DNA of 64,000 bases from an uncultured Psychroserpens sp. (GCA_947488655.1 CANKZZ010000004.1:434001-498000), one strand, 5' to 3'. Positions 35,769-44,750 are shown, counted from the first letter of the stretch. The notes: a model not told the origin generated them from the letters alone. Numbers and translations: made by a program.

Positions 35769-36413
35769 TTACACGTTTCGTGCTACTGTAGCAAATTGAA
35801 TGAATTTAATATCGCTAGCCCTAAATAATAATGGGATATTATAAAGAATAGTTTTCAATGATTTACTTGGATTTAGTCCTTTGTGAACAATAACTTCGTA
35901 ACCTAAATCTTCATACATTTTTCTAATACTCTTTTTTGTAAACCAACGTAAATGAGTTTTATCCATCACACCATGATCTGTATAATCCCAATTACCATCC
36001 CAAACCAGCATTTTCAAAACTCTAAAATTTCTCATATTTGGTATGGAGCTAATGATGTGTCCGTTTTTTACCAATTTTAGTTTTATTTTTTTTAATACAT
36101 CATCAGGATATGTCAAATGTTCTAATACATCATTAAAATATATGGCATCAAAATAGTTATCTGGAAGTTCATTAATGTAATCTTCAACAGCACCAATAAA
36201 CACTTTATCCATTACCTTTTTTGCAACTTCACCTTCGTTTGGCATGTATTCAATTCCCCAAACTTCAGCGTCATTATAGGCTTTTATTTGAGAGGCAAAA
36301 GTACCTTGTCCACATCCAACATCTAAAACGCGTTTAGCTGTTTTAGGTAATAATTCTAGCATTTCTGGTCGAGGAAAGCTGTAGTAGGCATCTGGTTTAT
36401 TTTCGTAATCCAT
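35769..36413 (-). CDS. Class I SAM-dependent methyltransferase
   Basis: 214 residues. Motif I VLDVGCGQGTFA (29-40) binds S-adenosylmethionine; YFDAIYFNDVLEHLTYP is motif II with the acidic residue and the DVLEH signature of Methyltransf_11/23-type enzymes; GHIISSIPNMRNF is motif III. The C-terminal half (HLRWFTKKSIRKMYEDLGYEV) is typical of methyltransferases in glycan or lipid clusters. It sits between a GT2 gene and tsaC, so it probably acts in the neighbouring surface-glycan pathway. Confidence 0.88.
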   Translation of the reverse strand: MDYENKPDAYYSFPRPEMLELLPKTAKRVLDVGCGQGTFASQIKAYNDAEVWGIEYMPNEGEVAKKVMDKVFIGAVEDYINELPDNYFDAIYFNDVLEHLTYPDDVLKKIKLKLVKNGHIISSIPNMRNFRVLKMLVWDGNWDYTDHGVMDKTHLRWFTKKSIRKMYEDLGYEVIVHKGLNPSKSLKTILYNIPLLFRASDIKFIQFATVARNV

Positions 36414-36428
36414 TTTTTATAGATGTTG

Positions 36429-37313
36429 TTAGGGTTTCATTGAGTAAACTAAAGTGTTTCCACCTTTTAAAATAATTTTAAATGAAGAGAAGTACTTTTT
36501 AGGCTTTATAATTGATTTAAATCCATATTTTAAAAGTAATATAATTCTTAAAATGAAATAATAGATGTAGCTATAGTTTTTTTGTATCACGTACAAATAG
36601 GAAATCGTGAATTCATTTTTAATCTTAACGTTTGATGAACTTTGACCCATATAATGAATAAACGTAGATTCTGGGTAAAATATAGTTTGATAGCCTTCAT
36701 TTTTTAATCTTAGGCAAATATCCATTTCTTCGTAAAACAAAAAAATGTTTGGATCAAAACCACCAGCAACCTCGTAAGCTTCTTTTTTGAAAAACATAAA
36801 GGCACCAGAGACTATGTCAACTTCAAACGGACTAGTTAAATCACTATTTGTTTTTTTAGAATAGTATTTATGAGGTTTCTTTTGATTAAAAAGGTGATAT
36901 CTTAAATCAATAAATTGCCTGTAGCTATATTTAAAACGGTCATTGTCTTTGTTTACCTGGTGTAAACCTATGACACCAGCATTTTTATTTTTATGACTAT
37001 AAGTGAGCAATTTTAACAGTGAATTCTCAGTTAATTCAGCATCATTATTAATAAACGCAAAATGATTTCCTTTTGCGAATTGATAGCCATAATGATTACC
37101 TCCTCCAAAGCCTAAGTTCACTTTGCTCTTTAAACATAGTATAGGTTTACCTTCTAAAAAAGCACTAAGGTTTTCTATATCTTCATCAGATGATTTATTG
37201 TCAACAACAATTATTTCATAATTGACATCTTTAGTATATTTATAAATGGATTCTATACAGTTAATCGTGTAGTTTGAAGAATTAAAATTTATAATTATAA
37301 TAGATATATCCAT
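36429..37313 (-). CDS. Glycosyltransferase family 2 protein (rhamnosyltransferase-like)
   Basis: Start chosen at ATG 37313 (MDISIIIINFNSS); a TTG six codons earlier is possible but less likely. GT2 features: IIIINFNSSNYT at the start of the GT-A fold, IVVDNKSSD, NLGFGGGNHYG, FAFINNDAEL (DxD equivalent) and the acceptor-side motif FLFYEEMDICLRLK. The pattern NLGFGGGN and EEMDICLR is that of the WcaA/rhamnosyltransferase subgroup. 294 residues from this start. First gene of the minus-strand run at 31-37 kb and divergent from the + strand glycan genes. Confidence 0.88.
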   Translation of the reverse strand: MDISIIIINFNSSNYTINCIESIYKYTKDVNYEIIVVDNKSSDEDIENLSAFLEGKPILCLKSKVNLGFGGGNHYGYQFAKGNHFAFINNDAELTENSLLKLLTYSHKNKNAGVIGLHQVNKDNDRFKYSYRQFIDLRYHLFNQKKPHKYYSKKTNSDLTSPFEVDIVSGAFMFFKKEAYEVAGGFDPNIFLFYEEMDICLRLKNEGYQTIFYPESTFIHYMGQSSSNVKIKNEFTISYLYVIQKNYSYIYYFILRIILLLKYGFKSIIKPKKYFSSFKIILKGGNTLVYSMKP

Positions 37314-37408
37314 AGGCTGTAAGCTGTGCAAATTTAATCAAAAAAATGAAGGTTTGAGAGATTAAGTTTTCTTAAATGATTAATATTGTATTAATACAAT
37401 GTATAGAT

Positions 37409-38308
37409 ATGAAGAAAATACAAGTAGGTTTTTTAATGTCTTATGATTATGAAAAACTAAAAAATTCTATTCCTCCAGTATATGAAGAGTCTGATAAAAT
37501 TTATTTGGCTTTAGATGAAAAACAACGTACATGGAAAGGTAATAGATTTGAAATAGACGATAGTTTTATAGAGTGGTTAAAAACCTTTGATGTAGATAAT
37601 AAAATAGAAATTTATAGAGATAACTTTTACCTCCCAGAATTAACTACATTACAAAATGATACTCGAGAACGTCATATGCTATCTCAAAAAATGGGACTTG
37701 GCAATTGGCTCATTCAAATTGACGCAGATGAGTTTTTTATTGATTTTAGAAAATTTGTTGAAACACTTAAAAAATATGATCATTTTTTAACTAATCCTAA
37801 AAAGCAACCAGTTCAAATAGCTGGCTTTTTAATAAATATTTATAAGTACTTGGATGAAGGTTTACTCTATGTAAACCAGCCTACAAAAGTCATGTTAGCC
37901 ACCAATTACCCAAATTATAAAAATGCTCGTAACTCTAAAGAACGTGTTATTTATACAGATAATATTTTACTTCACGAATGCTTGTCTAGAACTGAAGAAG
38001 AATTAAAATTTAAATTTGAAAATTGGGGACATAGTGCAGAACTAAACTCAGAGTTTTTTGATAAATGGAAAAAAGCTAATGCAACAAATTTTGACACCAT
38101 AAAAGATGTGTTTTATCTAGACCCATCCATATGGAAAGAGTTGGGACATTTTCCAACCCAGAATTTAAACGACATTAAAAATCATATAAAAAGCAGCGAC
38201 GATTTAAAATTGTCAAGGTCCTTTTTAAGAAAAAAGAATTTTGGACAGTGGTTTAAGTTTTTAAAGATTTTTAAAAGAAGTAAAATTAATTTTGAGTCTT
38301 ATTTTTAA
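37409..38308 (+). CDS. GT2-like glycosyltransferase family protein
   Basis: The first in-frame ATG is at 37376, but ATG 37409 (MKKIQVGFLMSYDY) gives the more natural N-terminus and is used here. Features: YLALDEKQRTWKGNRFEIDD, LGNWLIQIDADEFFIDF (a DxD-type metal site) and NILLHECLSRTEEEL. The fold suggests GT-A with a family-specific C-terminal helical part. The donor and acceptor sugars are unknown. It ends 2 bp before the next glycosyltransferase, so both are cotranscribed. Confidence 0.7.
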   Translation: MKKIQVGFLMSYDYEKLKNSIPPVYEESDKIYLALDEKQRTWKGNRFEIDDSFIEWLKTFDVDNKIEIYRDNFYLPELTTLQNDTRERHMLSQKMGLGNWLIQIDADEFFIDFRKFVETLKKYDHFLTNPKKQPVQIAGFLINIYKYLDEGLLYVNQPTKVMLATNYPNYKNARNSKERVIYTDNILLHECLSRTEEELKFKFENWGHSAELNSEFFDKWKKANATNFDTIKDVFYLDPSIWKELGHFPTQNLNDIKNHIKSSDDLKLSRSFLRKKNFGQWFKFLKIFKRSKINFESYF

Positions 38309-38310
38309 AT

Positions 38311-39114
38311 ATGAAAAAACGATTATCATCATTAATTATTTCAACTTATAACTGGCCAGAAGCCTTAGCTTTGGTTTTAAAAAGTCTCAAAAATCAAATC
38401 GTTTTGCCAGACGAGGTGCTTATTGCAGATGATGGTTCTACACCAGAAACAAAAACTTTGATAACTAAAATTTCTAAAGACATAAGCATCCCAATACGTC
38501 ATATTTGGCACGAAGATGTTGGGTTCACAAAATCTATTATTTTAAATAAAGCTATTGCGCAATCTCAAGGAGAATACATCATTCAAGTTGATGGAGATTG
38601 CATCATGCATTCTCATTTTATAAAAGATCATTTACAATTTTCTTCGGAAAATTGCTATCTCTACGGTAGTCGCGTAAACATACAAAAAGCACATCTAGAT
38701 ACGCTTTTTAAAGAACAACAGGTTGTGTTTGGGCCATTTTCCGAAGGTATAAAAAAACGTACACGCGCTATTTATAGTCCGTTATTGAGTAATTTTTACA
38801 AAGCAAATCACCAATTTTCAAAAAAGTTTAGAGGTTGTAACACCTCTTATTTTAAATCAGATTTTATAGCAGTAAATGGTTATAATGAAGATTTTAAAGG
38901 TTGGGGAAGAGAAGATTCTGAACTCGCGCTTAGATTTCATAATTTTGGATTAAAATCTAGAAGATTGCGATACAGAGGTATTGTGTATCATGTTTTTCAT
39001 GTAGAAAAATCTAAAAGCAGATTAGAACTTAATAATGATATTGAGTTAAAAACCATTAATGAACACTTATCTTGGACAGCCAATGGCATTGATAAATATT
39101 TAAAGGCATTATGA
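38311..39114 (+). CDS. Glycosyltransferase family 2 with galactosyltransferase-type C-terminal domain
   Basis: 267 residues. GT-A opening SSLIISTYNWPEALALVL, LIADDGSTPET, the block HIWHEDVGFTKSIILNKA, IQVDGDCIMHSHFI (DxD) and FKGWGREDSELALRFHNFG, the conserved W-G-x-E-D segment of Glyco_transf_7C / chondroitin-polymerase-like enzymes. It is a clear paralogue of the gene at 41591, sharing the HIWHED-x-GF-x-K core. Its last codons overlap the fucosyltransferase start by 4 bp. Confidence 0.9.
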   Translation: MKKRLSSLIISTYNWPEALALVLKSLKNQIVLPDEVLIADDGSTPETKTLITKISKDISIPIRHIWHEDVGFTKSIILNKAIAQSQGEYIIQVDGDCIMHSHFIKDHLQFSSENCYLYGSRVNIQKAHLDTLFKEQQVVFGPFSEGIKKRTRAIYSPLLSNFYKANHQFSKKFRGCNTSYFKSDFIAVNGYNEDFKGWGREDSELALRFHNFGLKSRRLRYRGIVYHVFHVEKSKSRLELNNDIELKTINEHLSWTANGIDKYLKAL

Positions 39115-39989
39115 TTATAGTTAAATTGCGTGGAGGTTTAGGCAATCAAATGTTTCAATATGCATTGGGAAAGCGTATTGCACACCAATTAGACACCACA
39201 TTAAAATTAGATCTCACAAGTTTATTAAAAACTTATGATACAGCAATGGTGACAAATCGTGACTATCAATTAGATATATTTAATTTAGAACCAAATTTTT
39301 TAGTTAAACCTGGTCTATTGATAAAATTTGATAAGCTAGGTCTTAATTTTATATCTCAATTTTTAAAAGGCATTAAGCTCTTCGGAATAAAAAGATACAA
39401 AGAAAAAACCTTTACGGTTGAAGATTGGTTAATCAATAATCCTAAGGACAATACCTTATATTCTGGGTATTGGCAAAGCGAATCTTATTTTGAAGCTGCG
39501 GAAAATGAACTTCGGAAAGATTTTCAATTTAAAGATACATTGTCAACACAAGCACAACAACTGTATAACAAAATCACCTCTGTAAATGCAGTTTGTGTAC
39601 ATATTAGACGTGGTGATTATGTGAATAATCATGTTTTTAATAGTTCTAGCTTAGATTATTTTTATAATGCAGCGCATCATATAGATAAGAAGACTGAAAA
39701 ACCACACTTTTTTGTGTTTTCTGATGATCCAGAATGGTGTGTAGAAAACGTGAAATTTGACCAAGATTTCACAGTGATTGACTACCAAACCGATAAAATT
39801 AAATTTAAAGAAGACTTGCAATTAATGTCTTCTTGCGAGCATTTTATTATGTCTGCAAGTAGTTTTTCGTGGTGGGCAGTTTGGTTAAGTAATAAAAAAG
39901 GTAATATTGTAGTTGCACCAAAACCTTGGTTTTTAAATTCTGATAATGATGTGAGAGATCTCGTGTCAAAAGATTGGATAAGACTATAA
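39111..39989 (+). CDS. Alpha-1,2-fucosyltransferase (GT11)
   Basis: Transfers L-fucose from GDP-fucose to a galactose O-2 on a surface glycan. Seen: the GT11 start MIIVKLRGGLGNQMFQYALGKRIA-type block (residues 4-20), TLYSGYWQSESYF, the donor-binding HIRRGDYV (164-171) and the terminal SSFSWWAVWLS, all characteristic. 292 residues is the usual size. GDP-fucose synthesis genes are not in the window. It overlaps the preceding GT by 4 bp (ATGA type), so translation is probably coupled. Confidence 0.93.
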   Translation: MIIVKLRGGLGNQMFQYALGKRIAHQLDTTLKLDLTSLLKTYDTAMVTNRDYQLDIFNLEPNFLVKPGLLIKFDKLGLNFISQFLKGIKLFGIKRYKEKTFTVEDWLINNPKDNTLYSGYWQSESYFEAAENELRKDFQFKDTLSTQAQQLYNKITSVNAVCVHIRRGDYVNNHVFNSSSLDYFYNAAHHIDKKTEKPHFFVFSDDPEWCVENVKFDQDFTVIDYQTDKIKFKEDLQLMSSCEHFIMSASSFSWWAVWLSNKKGNIVVAPKPWFLNSDNDVRDLVSKDWIRL

Positions 39990-40019
39990 ATTTAAGTGCT
40001 AAAAGCGTATATATAATTA

Positions 40020-40790
40020 ATGACTCAAAACAAATCTATACACGATAATTTTAAGCAAAACGAAGCTTATTTAAATGATATCATTACGCATTATGACACC
40101 AAAGGCGAAGATTTTGGTAACCAAGATCGTAACTCGTTAAAGTTGTTTAAGTTAGATGATAAAACGCTCAATGTAAAATCGTTTAGAATTCCTAATTTGG
40201 TGAATCAAATAGCGTATCGTTTCTTTAGAAAAAGTAAAGCACAACGCTCGTTTGAGTATGCAAAATGGCTTCAAAGTTTAGATATTGGTACACCACAACC
40301 TGTAGCCTACTACGAATTTAAAACTCCGTTTCTATTTAAAAAAAGCTATTATATAAGTGAGCAATTAGATTGTGATTTAACATATCGTGAGTTAACTACA
40401 GATTTTGAATACCCTAATCACGAATTAATTTTAAGAGCATTTACAAGATTTACCTATCAACTACATCAAAAAAAGGTACACTTTCTAGATCATTCTCCAG
40501 GAAATACACTTATAAAAAAAGTAGGAGAAGACTATAAATTTTATTTGGTAGATTTAAACCGAATGGAGTTTAAACCCTTAGATTTTGAAACTAGAATTAA
40601 AAACTTTTCAAAACTCACGACTTACAAGTTTATGGTAGAGATAATGAGTGACGAATATGCGAAGTGCTCTGGAGAAAATTACGAAGACATTTTTAACCTC
40701 ATGTGGACGTATACCGAAGAATTTCAAAACCGATACCACAAAAAAAGACGTCTTAAAAACAAAATATTATTTTGGCGACGTACTAAGTAA
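40020..40790 (+). CDS. Lipopolysaccharide kinase (KdkA/WaaP/InaA-like)
   Basis: 256 residues with a small kinase fold: SLKLFKLDDKTLNVKSFRIP (glycine-poor loop and Lys), AQRSFEYAKWLQSLDIGTPQPVAYYE (helix C and hinge), HFLDHSPGNTLI (catalytic loop, compare H-x-D-x-x-x-x-N with Asp and Asn retained) and FYLVDLNRMEF (DFG equivalent, DLN). This matches the Kdo/LPS-core kinase family, which phosphorylates inner-core sugars at the inner membrane. The cluster position supports that role. Its 3' end overlaps the convergent GT2 gene by 24 bp. Confidence 0.85.
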   Translation: MTQNKSIHDNFKQNEAYLNDIITHYDTKGEDFGNQDRNSLKLFKLDDKTLNVKSFRIPNLVNQIAYRFFRKSKAQRSFEYAKWLQSLDIGTPQPVAYYEFKTPFLFKKSYYISEQLDCDLTYRELTTDFEYPNHELILRAFTRFTYQLHQKKVHFLDHSPGNTLIKKVGEDYKFYLVDLNRMEFKPLDFETRIKNFSKLTTYKFMVEIMSDEYAKCSGENYEDIFNLMWTYTEEFQNRYHKKRRLKNKILFWRRTK

Positions 40791-41540
40791 ATTTTCTAGT
40801 GCTTTATATCTGTAAAACACACCATAGGCATTAAGAGTGCAAATGGTGTAACCTTCTTTTCCATCTAAAAAACCTAATCTAAAAATATAATTGGTCAAAA
40901 ATTTGTAAGCAGGTTTAATGTAAAAATGAAACCAATTTGGTCGTTTACCTTTTTTTAGTAATTCTTGAGCTTTTAATAATCCGTAATGTTCAGTTTTTCG
41001 TTTATAGCTTGCGTAATCGCTAAACGAATAATGCAACATGTCATGTTTTAAAACTTTAAAATCTCCAGTAAAATCGAGGAGTTCATGTACTAGTTTATCT
41101 TCACGATATTTAGTGACACCTTTTTTGAATAACCGAAATACCTGGTCTGTTTGTAAACCACTAAATCGCATCATTTTATCATTAAACATAAATTTCCTCG
41201 GAAATTTGAATGCTTCAATTCCGTTAGGTTGATTAACCGTTTCTACAATCTCATTTTGTAACTCTGGAGTTAAACGCTCATCTGCATCAATAAAGAAAAT
41301 CCATTCACAATTGGCTTGTTCAATCGCATAATTACGTTGATCTGCAAAGTTTTTAAACTCGCGTAAAATGACCTTTACGTTTTGCATTTCTGATAATTTC
41401 TCAAAAGTACCATCTGTACTATAAGAATCAACAACTATAATTTCTTCGGCAAATGTGAGATTACTAATAACCTCTTCAATGTGTTTTATTTCATTGAAGG
41501 TAATCATAAGTGCAGATATGTTACTTTTATTAGTTTTCAA
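40767..41540 (-). CDS. Glycosyltransferase family 2, KdtX/WaaE-like
   Basis: 257 residues. SALMITFNEIKHIEEVISNL, IIVVDSYSTDGTFE, ADQRNYAIEQANCEWIFFID, DADERLTPEL and the later FFHFYIKPAYKFLTNYIF-type segment are typical of the WaaE / LgtF group, which adds glucose to a heptose or Kdo of the LPS inner core. The retained DADE is the metal site. The neighbouring kinase and GT9 genes are the usual company for such an enzyme. Divergent from the GT2 gene at 41591 across 50 bp. Confidence 0.88.
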   Translation of the reverse strand: MKTNKSNISALMITFNEIKHIEEVISNLTFAEEIIVVDSYSTDGTFEKLSEMQNVKVILREFKNFADQRNYAIEQANCEWIFFIDADERLTPELQNEIVETVNQPNGIEAFKFPRKFMFNDKMMRFSGLQTDQVFRLFKKGVTKYREDKLVHELLDFTGDFKVLKHDMLHYSFSDYASYKRKTEHYGLLKAQELLKKGKRPNWFHFYIKPAYKFLTNYIFRLGFLDGKEGYTICTLNAYGVFYRYKALENLLSTSPK

Positions 41541-41590
41541 AAAAGATTCTAGAATACGTTTAATGCGTAAAAATAACTATTTTTGAACCA

Positions 41591-42412
41591 ATGAAAATTA
41601 TAGACACCTCAATAATAATTAGTACTTATAATAGCCCAACTTGGTTACAAAAAGTATTGTGGAGTTTTGAGCAACAAACGTTCAAAGATTTTGAGATTGT
41701 TATTGCAGATGATGGCTCAGGACTAGAAACCAAAACTCTAATTGAAGCTATGAAGAGTGAGTTGAGCTATCCCATTCAACACATTTGGCACGAGGACAAC
41801 GGTTTTCAAAAAACCATTATACTTAATAAAGCTACGGTTGCTGCAAAAGGTCATTATTTAGTGTATACTGATGGTGATTGTATGGCGAGAGCAGATTTTT
41901 TGCAGGTTCATATTAATAGGCGAGAGGCTGGTTATTTTTTATCTGGTGGTTACTTTAAATTGCCAATGTCTATAAGTGAGCTCATTTCCGAAGAAGATAT
42001 AAAGACACAACGTTGTTTTGATATTACTTGGTTAAAATCTCACGGACTGAAATCATCCTTTAAAAACAATAAAATTACGTCTAAAGGGTTAAAGCAAAAA
42101 CTACTTAATTTGCTCACACCTACCACAGCCACTTGGAATGGTCACAATGCTTCGGGTTACAAAAAAGATATTATTGCTGCCAATGGTTATGACGAGCGTA
42201 TGCAATATGGAGGCGAAGACAGAGAATTGGGAGAGCGTTTATTTAATGCAGGTATTAAAGCAAAACAAGTACGATATAGTGCTATTTGTTTGCATTTAGA
42301 TCATGAAAGAGGTTATGTGAAACCAGAAATGATTGAAAAAAATCTTAAAATTAGAGCGACAACAAAACAAGAAAAATTGACCAGAACGCCTTTTGGGATA
42401 GAGACACTTTAA
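41591..42412 (+). CDS. Glycosyltransferase family 2 with galactosyltransferase-type C-terminal domain (second copy)
   Basis: 273 residues, paralogous to the product of 38311. Shared blocks: SIIISTYNSPTWLQKVLWS, IADDGSGLETKTL, HIWHEDNGFQKTIILNKA, TDGDCMARADF and YGGEDRELGERLFNAG. The C-terminal domain differs more, with a basic stretch FKNNKITSKGLKQK and TWNGHNASGYKKD. Probably adds a related sugar at another position of the same glycan. Convergent with the GT9 gene, with stops overlapping by 4 bp. Confidence 0.9.
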   Translation: MKIIDTSIIISTYNSPTWLQKVLWSFEQQTFKDFEIVIADDGSGLETKTLIEAMKSELSYPIQHIWHEDNGFQKTIILNKATVAAKGHYLVYTDGDCMARADFLQVHINRREAGYFLSGGYFKLPMSISELISEEDIKTQRCFDITWLKSHGLKSSFKNNKITSKGLKQKLLNLLTPTTATWNGHNASGYKKDIIAANGYDERMQYGGEDRELGERLFNAGIKAKQVRYSAICLHLDHERGYVKPEMIEKNLKIRATTKQEKLTRTPFGIETL

Positions 42413-43467
42413 AATTGTTTCAAATATGTTTTTAACTTCGGAAATATCAACTTAGGAGGGAAAGATTCATACAAAGAGAATACTTCGCCTTTCATTTCTT
42501 TTAAAGATTTACCTTCATATAATTCAGGTTTTACATCTTTTAAATGAATAGACACATTGGTTGTGTCGTTATCAAACATATTCCAAGCTTCTTTTAAAAT
42601 CCATGGTGAGAAAATCGTAAACGTTGGTTTATCTAATGCTTTTGCCATATTTACAGCACCACCTTCGTTACCAATCAAAGCAGTGGAATGATGGGTTATG
42701 GCTAGAAATTCTCTTAGACTTTTTCCGAAGACATCAAAATAGATGTGTTTTTTCGTTTCTGCCTTACAAAAATTATAAACCGTTTTTGCTTCGTGTGCTT
42801 GTTTTGGTATGTAATTGAATAAAATTTGTCCGTTTGTTTCTTCAACAATTGTATCAATAATATCTGCCATGTGTGGTAAAGGATAGGTTTTATTATCACC
42901 ACTTCCCAAAACACTAATCATAAATAGCGGTTGAGATAAATCTATATTAGCTTTTATTAAAAACTGTTTAGAATCTTCAATTTCTTTTGGAGTTAAATAT
43001 ACTTTTGGTTTTAATGCATTAGGTATATGATTACAAAGTGGCTGTAATAGTTGCAGCCTATTTTCAACAGCTAAACCAGCATTTGTATTTGGTGTTTTGG
43101 CTTCCTTAAACGTGTGTGTATAATAGTGTGATGTGTACCATTTTTTCTTAGAGATTTTAATTTTTGCTCCCGAAAATTTTGTCATCAAGTTACTCGAAAA
43201 CTTAGAGTACACATCAATTACAGTATCATACTTTTCTCTTTTTATCGATTTCAAAAATTTTAAAAAATCAGACTTATTTTCTTCAATCTCTTTTGTGACA
43301 AATAAGAATTTATCAATAAAAGGGTTATTCTCAACCACAGGATATGTGTGAGAATTAATCACATAATGAAGCTCAGCATCAGGATGTTCAGCTTTTAGCG
43401 CTTCAAACAAGATGCTTGTAGTGAGCACATCACCAATCATTTTTTGTTGTATGATTAAGATTTTCAA
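42409..43467 (-). CDS. Glycosyltransferase family 9 protein (heptosyltransferase-like)
   Basis: 352 residues of GT-B fold: start MKILIIQQKMIGDVLTTSIL (the GDVLL-type motif of ADP-heptose:LPS heptosyltransferases), FMISVLGSGDNKTYP at the donor side, and TALIGNEGGAVNMAKAL, the classical GT9 motif (GNDSG type). Adds heptose or a related sugar to the LPS/LOS core. It ends the glycan cluster on the right. The gene lies 63 bp downstream of dapD on the same strand but has a different function. Confidence 0.9.
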   Translation of the reverse strand: MKILIIQQKMIGDVLTTSILFEALKAEHPDAELHYVINSHTYPVVENNPFIDKFLFVTKEIEENKSDFLKFLKSIKREKYDTVIDVYSKFSSNLMTKFSGAKIKISKKKWYTSHYYTHTFKEAKTPNTNAGLAVENRLQLLQPLCNHIPNALKPKVYLTPKEIEDSKQFLIKANIDLSQPLFMISVLGSGDNKTYPLPHMADIIDTIVEETNGQILFNYIPKQAHEAKTVYNFCKAETKKHIYFDVFGKSLREFLAITHHSTALIGNEGGAVNMAKALDKPTFTIFSPWILKEAWNMFDNDTTNVSIHLKDVKPELYEGKSLKEMKGEVFSLYESFPPKLIFPKLKTYLKQF

Positions 43468-43530
43468 AACGCTAATGCCAATTTATTTAAATTTTATTTT
43501 TAAATGCTGTAAATAAATACTGCAAGCTAT

Positions 43531-44346
43531 TTATACAGCAACGTCGTACTCACGTAAAGCATCATTAAGCGATGTTTTTTTGTTTGTACTTTCTTTACGT
43601 TTACCAATAATTAAAGCACAAGGTACATTGTACTCTCCAGCAGCAAAGGTCTTAGTGTAACTACCAGGAATTACTACAGATCTTGCAGGAACTCTACCTT
43701 TCATTTCTACGGGTTTGTCACCAGTAACATCAATAATTTTTGTACTCATTGTTAATACCACATTAGCGCCTAAAACAGCTTCTTTTTCTACGTGTACGCC
43801 TTCTACAACAATACAACGAGAACCAATAAATGCGCCATCTTCAATAATAACTGGAGCAGCTTGTAAAGGTTCTAAAACACCTCCAATACCAACACCTCCA
43901 GAAAGATGTACATTTTTACCAATTTGAGCACAACTACCAACTGTAGCCCAAGTATCTACCATGGTACCTTCATCTACATAAGCTCCAATATTTACATAAC
44001 TTGGCATTAAAATAGTACCAGATGAAATATAGGCACCATGACGAGCAACAGCATTTGGCACCACTCTAATGCCTCTTTTTTGATAATCTCGCTTTAACGG
44101 AATTTTGTCATGATACTCAAAAATACCAGCCTCTAATGTTTCCATTTTTTGAATAGGGAAATATAAAACAACTGCTTTTTTTACCCATTCATTAACTTGC
44201 CATCCGTCTTTTGTTGGTTCTGCTACTCTTAATGTACCTTCATCTAATAAGTCTATTACGCTTCTTATACTATCTATTGTAAGTTGCTCAGTAAGTAGAG
44301 ATCTATCGTTCCACGCGTTTTCTATAATATTTTGTAGTTGTTTCAT
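43531..44346 (-). CDS. dapD: 2,3,4,5-tetrahydropyridine-2,6-dicarboxylate N-succinyltransferase
   Basis: Lysine and meso-diaminopimelate synthesis: succinyl-CoA plus tetrahydrodipicolinate to N-succinyl-2-amino-6-ketopimelate. Left-handed beta-helix protein with hexapeptide repeats (about 100-240; VNIGAYVDEGTMVDTWATVG, VHLSGGVGIGG, GAFIGSRCIVVEG). N-terminal helical domain, 271 residues, as usual for the family. With lysA this shows the succinylase branch of the pathway in the organism. Upstream -7 box at 44372-44379. Product also feeds peptidoglycan. Confidence 0.97.
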   Translation of the reverse strand: MKQLQNIIENAWNDRSLLTEQLTIDSIRSVIDLLDEGTLRVAEPTKDGWQVNEWVKKAVVLYFPIQKMETLEAGIFEYHDKIPLKRDYQKRGIRVVPNAVARHGAYISSGTILMPSYVNIGAYVDEGTMVDTWATVGSCAQIGKNVHLSGGVGIGGVLEPLQAAPVIIEDGAFIGSRCIVVEGVHVEKEAVLGANVVLTMSTKIIDVTGDKPVEMKGRVPARSVVIPGSYTKTFAAGEYNVPCALIIGKRKESTNKKTSLNDALREYDVAV

Positions 44347-44371
44347 AGTGTTTTATTGTTTGCTAATGTCA

Positions 44372-44379
44372 CAAAGATA
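44372..44379 (-). promoter_or_regulatory. -7 promoter element of dapD
   Basis: TATCTTTG on the minus strand matches TAnnTTTG and lies 25 nt before the ATG. The -33 element is not clear. Confidence 0.5.
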
Positions 44380-44431
44380 AACCTATAATTTAGTTGAGTA
44401 AATTCAGAATAAATAAAAAAATAAAAAATAA

Positions 44432-44460
44432 TGTGACCTATCAAAAAAAGTGGTGTCTTA
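44432..44460 (+). promoter_or_regulatory. Promoter-like pair of small RNA unit 1
   Basis: TGTGAC (44432-44437), 17 bp, GTCTTA (44455-44460). The same pair with the same spacing occurs twice more in this region. It does not fit the housekeeping TAnnTTTG type but resembles ECF sigma promoters (GAC-type -35, GTCTAA-type -10). Confidence 0.6.
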
Positions 44461-44466
44461 CAATTG

Positions 44467-44575
44467 TGAATTATTATTTACCAGGTATTTTCCCTAAACA
44501 GATACTTGGATTCTTTAATAATTAATAGCTAATTTTTGTAAAACCCTTCCAATCCCTTGGAGGGGTTTTCTTATT
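44467..44575 (+). ncRNA. Candidate small RNA 1 of a tandem triplet
   Basis: About 105 nt if transcription starts 7 nt after the -10 box. A 5' hairpin pairs CCAGGTAT (44481-44488) with ATACTTGG (44502-44509), one G-U pair, and exposes TCCCTAA in a 13-nt loop. A terminator follows: AAAACCCTTCC (44540-44550) with GGAGGGGTTTT (44559-44569) and a T-rich tail. No open frame of note. Family not recognised; the flavobacterial motifs Flavo-1 and 6S-Flavo are possibilities to test. Ends are inferred. Confidence 0.55.
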
Positions 44576-44588
44576 TAAAAATAAAAAT

Positions 44589-44617
44589 TGTGACTTGTGA
44601 GAATTAGTTGTGTCTAA
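44589..44617 (+). promoter_or_regulatory. Promoter-like pair of small RNA unit 2
   Basis: TGTGAC (44589-44594), 17 bp, GTCTAA (44612-44617). It begins about 14-20 bp after the terminator of unit 1. Confidence 0.6.
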
Positions 44618-44623
44618 AGAATT

Positions 44624-44719
44624 AGTTAACAACATATTAACGATTGCCTTATATCCCTAAGAAATATAATAGCAATTCCCTAAAAAGTCTTTCTTTGCCC
44701 CAGGAAAGGCTTTTTTTTA
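44624..44719 (+). ncRNA. Candidate small RNA 2 of a tandem triplet
   Basis: About 95 nt. The 5' hairpin has two helices with an internal bulge: ATTGC (44643-44647) with GCAAT (44672-44676), and TTATAT (44649-44654) with ATATAA (44664-44669). The loop carries CCCTAA, and a second TCCCTAA lies just after the stem (44677-44683). Terminator: AAAAAGTCTTTC (44682-44693) with GAAAGGCTTTTTTTT (44704-44718). No coding frame seen. Confidence 0.55.
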
Positions 44720-44750
44720 TTTCAAAATTTTTAAATCTTTTCTTCGGAAA

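Noticed and set aside
37376-37408. Upstream ATG of the GT2-like gene at 37409
   Set aside because: The extra residues MINIVLIQCID look non-family-like, though the start cannot be excluded.
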